In this document: positions 1-7,399 of the stretch, one piece after another
How the letters are laid out: each line of letters starts with the position of its first letter
Numbering within the stretch: the stretch's first letter is position 1
IMG/VR virus record: IMGVR_UViG_3300044695_004132
Span: 1-20,333 of that record
Length of the DNA stretch: 20,333 nt
Reading direction: 5' to 3' (one strand)
From: a virus
Made by a program: the position numbers and the translations under genes
Notes under the pieces: model-generated
The model's input: the letters and a program-made list of their open reading frames with translations, nothing else
The model's database searches: none
Told to the model about the DNA's origin: nothing

Positions 1-290
1 AAGGCTGATGTTAGATTATTCTTGATTTCTGCAATTGCTTCTACAACTACATCATCTGACTTAGATACATCTGCGTCTGTGTCTGCTACCTTTTCAACTG
101 ATTCTACAACTGGTGCATCTTCAGTAGTTTCTGCAACTGCTTCATCTGACTTAACAACATCTGCTGTCTCTGTCTCTTCTGCCTTTGCAACTTCTTCAGT
201 AACTTCTTCAACCACGGCATCTGCCTCTGGAGCGACCACAACATCTTCAACTACATCTGTTTTTTCAACTTGTGTTTTTGATTTTGTCAT
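1..290 (-). CDS. Probable nested scaffold protein from an internal in-frame start of the protease gene (partial)
   Basis: The ATG at 288-290 is codon 254 of the protease frame and is preceded by a full-consensus ribosome binding site (AAGGAGGT) with 7 bases of spacing, better than that of the protease itself. The product starts MTKSKTQVEK and continues as a highly acidic Val/Glu/Ala/Thr/Asp-rich, low-complexity, probably helical polypeptide that runs off the window edge. This composition matches capsid scaffold proteins. Nested scaffolds that share the C-terminus of the head protease are known from phage lambda (C/Nu3) and relatives. Seen directly: the strong internal site, the frame and the composition. 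Inferred: separate expression and scaffold function. Confidence 0.65.
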   Translation of the reverse strand, partial: MTKSKTQVEKTDVVEDVVVAPEADAVVEEVTEEVAKAEETETADVVKSDEAVAETTEDAPVVESVEKVADTDADVSKSDDVVVEAIAEIKNNLTSA

Positions 291-1049
291 AGGTTGTACC
301 TCCTTGTTAATCTTAGAAGTATTAATGCCTTTAGCACTATCAACTAAGAATTTTATCATTGTTGTTTTTTCATCATCCGTTTTTTCAACGAACCCTATAT
401 TTTCCATCTGCTCTCCAGTAACTGGGCTAAGTTCTGATTCATTCTCAGATGATATAACAATTCCATTTTCTCTATCATAAAAAACATTTTCTAGTACTGT
501 TGAATCTGCTTTGATAACATCTACGCCATCAACCTTTTCAACTGAAACAATATTTGCAAACTGATTTGCTGGGGAATCTACAAGACTCAACTCAACCAAA
601 TCATAATCCTTAATAATTCTAATCTGTGAGTCTGACTTCTCATCATAACCATCATCCCACTTATTCATTCTTCCGCCAATAGAAAAACCTGTTAGTGTTC
701 CATCAAGAACCTTTTCCCAAGTATCTTGTGCGCCCTTTGAAACATATGCAGAAACAAAAACTCCCTTATAAAACTTCTTTGACTCTGGATCAAAATACTT
801 GTCTTCTCTAAAATTAATCATCTTGCCAACTGCAAGTGGCTGGTGCATTTCTCTAATGTTTCCACGGAACTTTGCAAAGGCATTCATTGATGCTTCAGAT
901 GTAACAATATCCATCTGCTTGTCAAGGTTATCCAGTGAAGCAAAACCTGAAACGATACGACGTTCTTTGTCTACCTTATTAAAAGGCATTGAAAGACGAA
1001 GATTTTCCCCATCTGAATTCCAATGGGCCTTAGATATATTGCTCACCAT
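1..1049 (-). CDS. Prohead (capsid maturation) serine protease, HK97/XkdF-like, C-terminus cut by window edge
   Basis: The ORF reads from an ATG at 1049 through base 1 without a stop (349 codons visible). Residues about 15-170 look like a phage prohead protease of the XkdF / HK97 type (peptidase S78-like). A β-rich stretch (RIVSGFASLDN, about 31-41) is followed by REMHQ with a candidate catalytic His69, then TGFSIGG with a candidate catalytic Ser123, then the typical DLVELSLVDSPAN block at about 150-162. Such enzymes cleave scaffold and capsid delta domains during head maturation. From about residue 254 the protein becomes an acidic Val/Glu/Ala/Thr-rich helical region, as in scaffold proteins. 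The ATG is preceded by a G-rich ribosome site (AAGGGGG, 1061-1067). The gene lies 52 bases downstream of the portal stop, the normal portal-protease order, so the major capsid gene should lie to the left. Family identification is by motif recognition; the catalytic residues are inferred. Confidence 0.85.
   Translation of the reverse strand, partial: MVSNISKAHWNSDGENLRLSMPFNKVDKERRIVSGFASLDNLDKQMDIVTSEASMNAFAKFRGNIREMHQPLAVGKMINFREDKYFDPESKKFYKGVFVSAYVSKGAQDTWEKVLDGTLTGFSIGGRMNKWDDGYDEKSDSQIRIIKDYDLVELSLVDSPANQFANIVSVEKVDGVDVIKADSTVLENVFYDRENGIVISSENESELSPVTGEQMENIGFVEKTDDEKTTMIKFLVDSAKGINTSKINKEVQPMTKSKTQVEKTDVVEDVVVAPEADAVVEEVTEEVAKAEETETADVVKSDEAVAETTEDAPVVESVEKVADTDADVSKSDDVVVEAIAEIKNNLTSA
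298..305 (-). promoter_or_regulatory. Internal Shine-Dalgarno for the nested scaffold
   Basis: The minus strand reads AAGGAGGT, complementary to the 3' end of 16S rRNA, 7 bases before an in-frame ATG at 290. It lies inside the protease coding sequence (codons for INKEVQP), where such a motif has no other obvious reason to exist. Confidence 0.75.
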
Positions 1050-1081
1050 TATATTATAAACCCCCTTTTGTACATATATCA

Positions 1082-1099
1082 CATATTGGACATATTGGA
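1082..1099. repeat. Two tandem copies of a 9-bp unit between portal and protease genes
   Basis: CATATTGGA occurs twice back to back on the plus strand, with partial copies on both sides (cacat before, catt after). It sits in the 52-base gap between the portal stop and the protease ribosome site. No function is evident; it may be a binding site or a replication-slippage product. Confidence 0.6.
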
Positions 1100-1101
1100 C
1101 A

Positions 1102-2694
1102 TTAAGGTGTTTGTCGTCCCTCTCCCTTTGGTGCTCTGCCAGAAACTGTTGAAGTGCTGTCAGAATTATTGTTGGTTCTTTCTGCATCCCTTGATCTTGT
1201 AGTCCTTGCCTCTGCAGATGCTGCTGGGCTAAGATCTAAAACATCATCCCCACCATCTCTCTGTGGCATATCCAAAACAACTCTTGCCTCGTTAGGAGTC
1301 ATGATCTGATTCTTAACATATCTTTCAAGAATTTGAGACTGGGCAATCTCGTCTGTTAGTGTCAACTCGTTAAATACAAACTCAATGATATCTGTCTTTT
1401 CACGAATAATCTTGTTGATCATTTTTTCAAGTTGTCTCTGTGCTGGTCTTGCAACCTGCTCCTTAAAGGTACGATCCTGTGCAAGTGCTGCTGCAATAGA
1501 ACCAGAATCGCCACCTCCAAGTTTAGATAATGGCACTTGGTGTGCTACTAGAATATCATCACGGTTTTGTTTACGATACTCTTTAAATGAGCCGTCCTGT
1601 ATACCGTCTTCGATGGGTTCCATCTTAAATTCAACTTTATTATTTTCGCTATCACCTGGAAGTGGAATATATAGCGTTCTATGAGACTGCCCCCTGAGAC
1701 TTGTTTGCAAGAATCTAAACATCTTATCTTCTGCATCTCCAGAAAGTTTTGCACCCTTTAATGTTACAACGTAGCGTGGAACTGCTTTGTTTGCAAAATA
1801 GTCAATGTTGTATTGTGAAGCAAGAGAGTCTCCATGTAGTGAGTTGATAGCCGACATAATGTCTGGCACTCCGTAGAATGTATTTAAAGGTGAGTACTGC
1901 TTAAAGTGAATAATCTCGTTTGGTCTAGCATCTGTGGTTAATGGGTTTTGGTTCTTTGCCCCAAAGTTACGGAAGTAAACAATTTTGTTTCCAATGATCT
2001 GAACGTAGCCGTCTTTTAGTCTTCTTACTCGCATTGTTGTTGCTGGTATATGCCCAACGTATCCAATTTCTCCACGAGTTGTTCTACCGATTTCTAGGTA
2101 ACCATTTCCTGTTGACTGAAGATCTGTATAAACCTTTTCCATTGTGGCTGTAAAAGAGTCATCATCATTAAGAGACTCTAGCCAATCACGCATTTCAATC
2201 TTTGCTCTTTCAATTCTCTTTCGTGCTTTTTGTGTTGCACTGTTATCTTCTGATGCTTCAAGTCTCATCATTGTTCTTGGAGAAACTTTGAACTCGTACC
2301 CAAGACCAACAATGTTTTCTACCTTGGCATCAATTGCTGCATGGTTTGCAAATGATGTATCATAATAGTTTGCTAATTCATAAAGGTTCCATGGTGGTGT
2401 AATTACGTCGAACATTCCATAGCCATTTACGTATACTAAGCCTGGATTTATTTCTTTTGATTGTGCTCCATCAATACCGCTTTTTCCTGCAAGTGCTGCA
2501 GTTGTATATTGTGTTGTTGGCTCAACCATCTTGGTTGAAAGTCTGCTTGTTCTTCTTTTAAAGTTGGCATCAAGACCATCTAAAGTTTTTAAAGTATCCC
2601 AATTGCCATTGAATGGATCTGACTTTGCAAATGTATCGTCTTTCTTTGCTGCTTCATCAATTCTTGCGCTAATTTCATAATCGTTGTCTTCCAT
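1102..2694 (-). CDS. Phage portal protein, HK97/PBSX type
   Basis: The protein has 530 residues, a normal size for the HK97-like/PBSX portal family. It would form the dodecameric ring at the head vertex through which DNA passes and to which the tail connects. Recognisable family features are the IIHFKQYSPLNTFYGVPD block (about 265-280), the SLASQYNIDYFANKAVPRYVV helix-strand (about 290-310), the HQVPLSKLGGGDSGS loop (about 390-405) and the following long helix ending in KMINKIIREK. The last 35 residues or so are low-complexity, polar and probably disordered. The ATG at 2694 has a GAGGAG ribosome site inside the end of the preceding gene, whose stop lies 2 bases away, indicating translational coupling. 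No terminase gene lies directly upstream, unlike the common terminase-portal-protease order. Confidence 0.9.
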   Translation of the reverse strand: MEDNDYEISARIDEAAKKDDTFAKSDPFNGNWDTLKTLDGLDANFKRRTSRLSTKMVEPTTQYTTAALAGKSGIDGAQSKEINPGLVYVNGYGMFDVITPPWNLYELANYYDTSFANHAAIDAKVENIVGLGYEFKVSPRTMMRLEASEDNSATQKARKRIERAKIEMRDWLESLNDDDSFTATMEKVYTDLQSTGNGYLEIGRTTRGEIGYVGHIPATTMRVRRLKDGYVQIIGNKIVYFRNFGAKNQNPLTTDARPNEIIHFKQYSPLNTFYGVPDIMSAINSLHGDSLASQYNIDYFANKAVPRYVVTLKGAKLSGDAEDKMFRFLQTSLRGQSHRTLYIPLPGDSENNKVEFKMEPIEDGIQDGSFKEYRKQNRDDILVAHQVPLSKLGGGDSGSIAAALAQDRTFKEQVARPAQRQLEKMINKIIREKTDIIEFVFNELTLTDEIAQSQILERYVKNQIMTPNEARVVLDMPQRDGGDDVLDLSPAASAEARTTRSRDAERTNNNSDSTSTVSGRAPKGEGRQTP

Positions 2695-2696
2695 GA

Positions 2697-3083
2697 TTAC
2701 TCCTCATCCCCATACTTAGCAATTGTATCTTTTGCTGCCTGTACTGCACCAAGGTCGTTAAGAGAAGGGATAAGTCCTTCTTTCATTCTGTCAACTTGTT
2801 CAGAATACTCTTCTTCGGAAACTCTTGTTAGGCCTGGCACAAATACACAAGTGCCATCTCCTGGATCTCCATAGTACATTGCAGTCTTTTTTAGTTCTGC
2901 AATTCTAGAAATGTCATTTTTGTCTGACGGAATATTAAGAACTGAGCCATTGCCATCTGTAAACCACTTGCCGTTAGCCTTCTTGTATACGTACAAACCC
3001 CAGTCGTAATTCTTTTCAATTACCTGTCGTCTAACGTTCTTTACAATTGGCTGACCAGTTTTTGGGTCTATTAGGGAATCCAT
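2697..3083 (-). CDS. Conserved-looking phage protein of unknown function, apparently leaderless
   Basis: A 128-residue protein I do not recognise. The N-terminal half is basic and mixed (IDPKTGQPIVKNVRRQVIEK), followed by YDWGLYVYKKANGKWFTDG, which looks like a short β-hairpin. The C-terminal half is acidic and helical (SEEEYSEQVDRMKEGL). There is no signal peptide, membrane segment or cysteine pattern. It sits between the LamG-type gene and the portal and abuts the portal with a 2-base gap, so it probably serves head assembly, head-tail joining or packaging; that is position-based inference. The start has no Shine-Dalgarno, but a strong extended -10 ends 7 bases before the ATG, implying a leaderless mRNA. 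Confidence 0.75.
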   Translation of the reverse strand: MDSLIDPKTGQPIVKNVRRQVIEKNYDWGLYVYKKANGKWFTDGNGSVLNIPSDKNDISRIAELKKTAMYYGDPGDGTCVFVPGLTRVSEEEYSEQVDRMKEGLIPSLNDLGAVQAAKDTIAKYGDEE

Positions 3084-3090
3084 AACTACA

Positions 3091-3099
3091 AGTATACCA
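3091..3099 (-). promoter_or_regulatory. Extended -10 promoter (TGGTATACT) giving a leaderless transcript
   Basis: The minus strand reads TGGTATACT immediately after the LamG gene stop. The -10 hexamer ends at 3091 and the ATG begins at 3083, so a normal start site (about 7 bases downstream of the -10) falls on or next to the start codon. No clear -35 is visible. It would drive the 128-residue gene, the portal and the protease. Confidence 0.55.
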
Positions 3100-3101
3100 T
3101 A

Positions 3102-6100
3102 TTAGACTGGATCTTGTACGAACTGGTTCCAATTTACATCTGTGAACACTGTATATGAGTACTCCCCAAAACTAACTGGTCGCTCATCATCTACTATAAT
3201 CTTATTTGTTCCAGTATAACTCTTGTAAACATCTGAAGGATTTACTCCATAATAACTTGTTTCTGACAAAACCAGGACCTTATTCCAATTAAATGAACCA
3301 GTATCCCAGAACTCCCAGTCAAGTTCAAAGGACCCAAGAACCTTTACTCTAAACCATGGTCTTTCTGCTATGTTCTGTACTTCTTGAAGATTTGTAGACT
3401 GATAATAAGAAATGCTATTAAATAATAGTGGCCCAGTCAGCCTTACTGCCCCTTCAAAAAATGAGAAGTTTAGGCTGCTAGAAAAGTTAATTCCAAGGAA
3501 TCCCCATTCCTGCAATGTTAAAACAGGCTCTTTTACTATTTTTCCGTTCCAATAAAATCCAATACCATTTTGTATTAGTCCTGTGTTTGCGTCTATTGCA
3601 TAAACTTTTGCTCTTCTACCAGAAGGATCGCTGGCAACCATGTAAAACTTTATATAAGAATCTTTGCTCTGTATCTCAAATATTTGTGTTGGAGCATATG
3701 GGAAATAGTCCCCGTCAAACCTAACGGCCATTTGCATTGCAATAACTTTGAATCCTTCAGCCCTGCTTTCATTTACAGGAATTGCAAGACCCCTATTTAC
3801 AAGTGGGTCATATCTTCCTTTTAGTTGAATACCACTTGTTTTTGTTAAATACAAATATGGAGACGATCCTGTATAAATTGCAAAAGGATTGTTCTTTTTA
3901 AAGTTATAATAAATTCCAGTCTTAGTATAAGGGTATATAGATGTGCCAAATCTTGTACCTATTGGACTTGCGTCTGACTCATTTAATGCTTGTGATGCAT
4001 AAGAAAGTTTTTTTATTGAAACGTTATTTGTTTGTGAATTTTTTACATTCATCTCTACATGCGTAACGATAGACAAATCGTTAAAGTCTACACCTGCTGG
4101 TGGATATATAATCATATTGTCTACAACTTCATACTTTGTTGTCATCCAGTCTGATCCAGGAATAAGAATCCCATCTCTTGATGGTCTTTCTGTTTTTGTA
4201 AAGTAGAAGTATGTTTGGTTTGCACCTAACTCTGTATATTGAAAAGTTACATATGTTTTTACAACTGCGCCATCTGTGTCATACCTATAGTCTTTTGATA
4301 TTTTATTTTTTAAATCTTCATAGTCGTTGTATCCAGTAAATAAATAATTATCTAAGGATGTGTAAGTTCTTTGAACTGGCACACCGTACTCGTTTGCTAA
4401 CTCTGCGTATGTCCAACTTTCTGGCTTTGTCTCTATTGCAATTGTTTTTGATGGTATAGGATAGTCAACGTTAAATTGAATAAAATCAAGATCAAAATAT
4501 TGATCACCTCTTCTATCAAGAACAGACTCAGCAAAGTATGTTAAAGGAAGTTGATCTTCCCAATATGCATTTGATGCAACTATTAGTTTATATGTATTAA
4601 AAGTTGTTTCTGGCAAAATAGTGTAACTTGCAATATGATCCAGCAAAGAGTCTTCTTCAAGTACTACAACTCCACCACCAGAAATTGCTCCGTTGGCTGT
4701 GTCTGTTATGCCTCCGTATGGTGGCATCGAAGTTGTATCTATTCCTCCATCTATATTAATTAACTGGTTGTTTTGATAAACCCCAAATAGATCCTCATTC
4801 CAGATTGGCACCCCTATTTCATTAAACAAGAATCTAATTTTTTGAAAATTGTATGCTGTACACAGGCCAATATTGTAAATCTTTCCTGTAAATGTTGATA
4901 GGCCATTCTTATCTCCACCGACATACATTCTTAAATCTGACAAAGACCCAAAAAAATCTGATGCTGGATTTCCAAATCTTGAAACAAATGCTGGAATATT
5001 TATACCAACATCAACAACTTCTCCTGGTTCTCCGACTAGAGGAGAATAAACTATTTCTTCTGCTCCGCCGTAGTTAATTTTATATGATATCTGATTATTT
5101 AACAACTCTATAGCAAAATAACTACTTGTATTTTCTTTTTCAATTCTAAAAAGTGTTTGTACCGACCCTGAATTTTGTGGCAATCTAAAGCAGCCATAAA
5201 AAGCAGAAACTGGGTTTTTCATAAAAGCAAAACTTTTAAAGAATAAGTGTCCAGAAACAGAGTTCCAGGAAGAGTCTGGCCTAAATGAAAAAAAGTTTTT
5301 TGTGTCGGATTCCTGGACTGCTTTGCATGCAGATAAAAGTTCTTGCTCTGTTCTTGAAGAAAGAAGTAACTCTGGTAGCGGATATTCTTGAACAGAAAGT
5401 GACCTATTGGCAGTTGATACGTTATCTCCAAAACCCTGATTCCAAGACCCTATTTTTGGATATGAGTAGTTTGAGGTATAGTCAGCAAAAGAGTAATCAA
5501 TAAAAACAGATGTACCGCTATATGAAGTATTGATGTTTTCTGGAATGTCAACGCCCTGACCAAACACAAATCTTCTTTTTGCAACTGATGCTGAAACAGT
5601 ATATGGATATATTCCAACACAGTCAATCTCTATTGGGAACACGTCTTCGTATGCGTAGAAGCCTATCCAGTCTTGATCTTTATCGTCATTTAGCATATCT
5701 GGTAAAAGAAGATCTTCAGTCAAGTAACTTAAAGATATAACCTCTTGTCCATTAATAAGCAAAGAAGAATTATTTTTTCCTACTCTTAGATGAATAAGCA
5801 TTGGTCTGGTCCACTCACCAACATAGTAAGTGCTGTACTGCTCTCCTACTTTTAAACCTATAGATGGACCATCTATATATATACCATCATCTGAGGCAAT
5901 TGGGCCAATGATCCTCTTTCTGTCATCACTATATGAATTTATTCTAAGCCATGTTTCTAAAGTGTACTGCCTAAACTTTCCAGCCTCATTTAAAAATCCC
6001 ACTCCAGGAATTATTAAAGATGGGTTTCCGTTGTTTGGATACATTGTTGTTAGGCCAGAAGTTCCATATACAATTGGTATTCCTGAATTTTTTGCTTTAA

Positions 6101-6815
6101 GCATATTGTCAGAAACTAGGTAGTAGGCATCTAACTCTTGAAGACCGTAGCACCTGGCAACAACACCCTTTTGTGGAGCAATAGATATGCTTGATGGAAT
6201 GTTTACTGTTTCAACACCGAGAGATGCTGAAGCAAACTCTTCTGACCACTGGCCAAGACTTATTCCATTTACCAAAAACACATCTTCTGTTTCTGAACCT
6301 CCAATAAAATTAATCTTAAAGACTATTCTTATCTTTGTATCGTCTGGAGGAGTGTCAAATGTTTCTGATATAAAAATCCAATTGCTATTTATAACGGTAT
6401 CGTAATTCTTAAGATGTGTTATATCTTGTCCGCTTGTTGTGTCTGTATACTGGTATCCAATTTCAAAACCAGCAACGTAAGCGCTTTGTGAGTAAAAATA
6501 TCCTCCTATAGAAAATGTTCTAAGGTATTCATTAAAATCCTTTAGATCCATTATGTCATTGCTTGTTGCTGTTATCGATGCAAACTCATTTGTAGTTGGT
6601 GTTGCCGTTATCTTTCCCACATAACTATTAATAAAGGGTTCATCTATTGAGTTAGGATAGGATTCATAAGTACCGCCAACTATTGTCCAATTTAACAAAT
6701 TTCTTTGAGATTCTGAAATCAAAGAAATATAGTCTGCCTTATCATCTAATGCCCATAGGCCAGTCGGATGCTCAGCAAAGACTTTTTCTGCATACAGGTT
6801 TGATGGTGTTGTCAT
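3102..6815 (-). CDS. Very large minor tail / receptor-binding-type protein with LamG-like (concanavalin A-like) domains
   Basis: The protein has 1237 residues and is β-rich throughout. Residues about 283-405 have the LamG pattern: YTLETWLRINSY, then GLKVGEQYSTYYVGEW, then LIHLRVGKNNSSLLINGQEV. A second, more divergent jelly-roll-like segment lies at about 525-660 (FYGCFRLPQNSG, FAIELLNNQISYKINYGG). The N-terminal 200 residues resemble a carbohydrate-binding β-sandwich (SNWIFISETFD, KIRIVFKINF). LamG-type domains usually bind glycans, so the protein is probably a virion surface or minor tail protein involved in adsorption; the exact role is inferred. It has no signal peptide or transmembrane helix. 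The ATG at 6815 has an AGGAG ribosome site (6821-6825), and its own extended -10 promoter overlaps the end of the preceding oxygenase gene. It is followed directly by the portal operon. Confidence 0.75.
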   Translation of the reverse strand: MTTPSNLYAEKVFAEHPTGLWALDDKADYISLISESQRNLLNWTIVGGTYESYPNSIDEPFINSYVGKITATPTTNEFASITATSNDIMDLKDFNEYLRTFSIGGYFYSQSAYVAGFEIGYQYTDTTSGQDITHLKNYDTVINSNWIFISETFDTPPDDTKIRIVFKINFIGGSETEDVFLVNGISLGQWSEEFASASLGVETVNIPSSISIAPQKGVVARCYGLQELDAYYLVSDNMLKAKNSGIPIVYGTSGLTTMYPNNGNPSLIIPGVGFLNEAGKFRQYTLETWLRINSYSDDRKRIIGPIASDDGIYIDGPSIGLKVGEQYSTYYVGEWTRPMLIHLRVGKNNSSLLINGQEVISLSYLTEDLLLPDMLNDDKDQDWIGFYAYEDVFPIEIDCVGIYPYTVSASVAKRRFVFGQGVDIPENINTSYSGTSVFIDYSFADYTSNYSYPKIGSWNQGFGDNVSTANRSLSVQEYPLPELLLSSRTEQELLSACKAVQESDTKNFFSFRPDSSWNSVSGHLFFKSFAFMKNPVSAFYGCFRLPQNSGSVQTLFRIEKENTSSYFAIELLNNQISYKINYGGAEEIVYSPLVGEPGEVVDVGINIPAFVSRFGNPASDFFGSLSDLRMYVGGDKNGLSTFTGKIYNIGLCTAYNFQKIRFLFNEIGVPIWNEDLFGVYQNNQLINIDGGIDTTSMPPYGGITDTANGAISGGGVVVLEEDSLLDHIASYTILPETTFNTYKLIVASNAYWEDQLPLTYFAESVLDRRGDQYFDLDFIQFNVDYPIPSKTIAIETKPESWTYAELANEYGVPVQRTYTSLDNYLFTGYNDYEDLKNKISKDYRYDTDGAVVKTYVTFQYTELGANQTYFYFTKTERPSRDGILIPGSDWMTTKYEVVDNMIIYPPAGVDFNDLSIVTHVEMNVKNSQTNNVSIKKLSYASQALNESDASPIGTRFGTSIYPYTKTGIYYNFKKNNPFAIYTGSSPYLYLTKTSGIQLKGRYDPLVNRGLAIPVNESRAEGFKVIAMQMAVRFDGDYFPYAPTQIFEIQSKDSYIKFYMVASDPSGRRAKVYAIDANTGLIQNGIGFYWNGKIVKEPVLTLQEWGFLGINFSSSLNFSFFEGAVRLTGPLLFNSISYYQSTNLQEVQNIAERPWFRVKVLGSFELDWEFWDTGSFNWNKVLVLSETSYYGVNPSDVYKSYTGTNKIIVDDERPVSFGEYSYTVFTDVNWNQFVQDPV

Positions 6816-6830
6816 ATATTCTCCTACCCC

Positions 6831-6839
6831 ATTATACCA
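6831..6839 (-). promoter_or_regulatory. Extended -10 promoter (TGGTATAAT) for the LamG-type gene
   Basis: The minus strand carries a perfect TGnTATAAT extended -10. It begins two bases after the oxygenase stop codon (6841-6843), and the expected transcription start is near 6824. That leaves a leader of only about 9 bases that begins inside the AGGAG ribosome site. No good -35 is visible, which is usual for extended -10 promoters. Confidence 0.6.
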
Positions 6840-6840
6840 G

Positions 6841-7395
6841 TTACAAACCCATATCGTTGTATATTATTGGAGACCTTTTGTCTTTTTCCATTGAGTGCCA
6901 CATTGCCATGGTGTACCTTTTACCTCTAGTTATTTTTTTTACAGAGTGCGAGTATTCTGTTCCACCAGACGGGAATGTTACGATGTCACCTGCTTTTGGC
7001 TTGTATAGAAAATCTTGATTTGGGAAGTATAACTCTCCACCAGAATAGTTATCATTTAAATACAAAACAGAACTAAACTGAACAAACTCATATCCAGAAT
7101 GAGAGTCTATGTGCTTGCCAGCATAGGACCCCTCTTCCCATAAAGATAGGACAGCACTTACCGTGTAAAGTTCTGGGATAAATCCATTATTGTTTTTATT
7201 TAGTTTATTTACAATTTCAGAATACTTGCACAATAAAGACACCACGCTCCTGTCTTCGGGAGCAACTAGGACATATGGGTTATCCTCAAAAGGAACAAGT
7301 TGGCCGTTATCATAAAAAGAGTCAATAAGATTTATTCCAAGGTCACAATCTTTTTTTGAAACCTTTAGATCATTAATAACTATTCTATGTGAAAT
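6841..7395 (-). CDS. 2-oxoglutarate/Fe(II)-dependent oxygenase, full-length form without an ordinary start codon
   Basis: A double-stranded β-helix dioxygenase (P4Hc-like). Counting from an ATT at 7395, the metal ligands are His95-x-Asp97 (KHIDSH) and His150 (EYSH), with Arg160 (RGKRYTM) for 2-oxoglutarate. The LNDNYSGGELYFP block between them is the family's core turn. The frame is open back to the reductase stop at 7402-7400 and reads as convincing protein (RIVINDLKVSKKDCDLG, LVPFEDNPYVLVAPEDRSV), yet it has no ATG, GTG, TTG or CTG before a GTG at 7245. An ATT at 7395 lies 7 bases after AGGA, so a rare ATT start or coupled reinitiation is plausible. The fallback is the pair GTG 7245 / GTG 7242 behind AGGAG, giving about 134 residues that keep all catalytic residues. 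I give the longer form; the true 5' end is uncertain. Confidence 0.75.
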   Translation of the reverse strand: MSHRIVINDLKVSKKDCDLGINLIDSFYDNGQLVPFEDNPYVLVAPEDRSVVSLLCKYSEIVNKLNKNNNGFIPELYTVSAVLSLWEEGSYAGKHIDSHSGYEFVQFSSVLYLNDNYSGGELYFPNQDFLYKPKAGDIVTFPSGGTEYSHSVKKITRGKRYTMAMWHSMEKDKRSPIIYNDMGL

Positions 7396-7399
7396 TATA

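Noticed and set aside
22-480. Plus-strand Ser/Thr-rich frame of about 150 residues
   Set aside because: It is the complement of the acidic scaffold-like end of the protease, which reads as real protein with a strong ribosome site.
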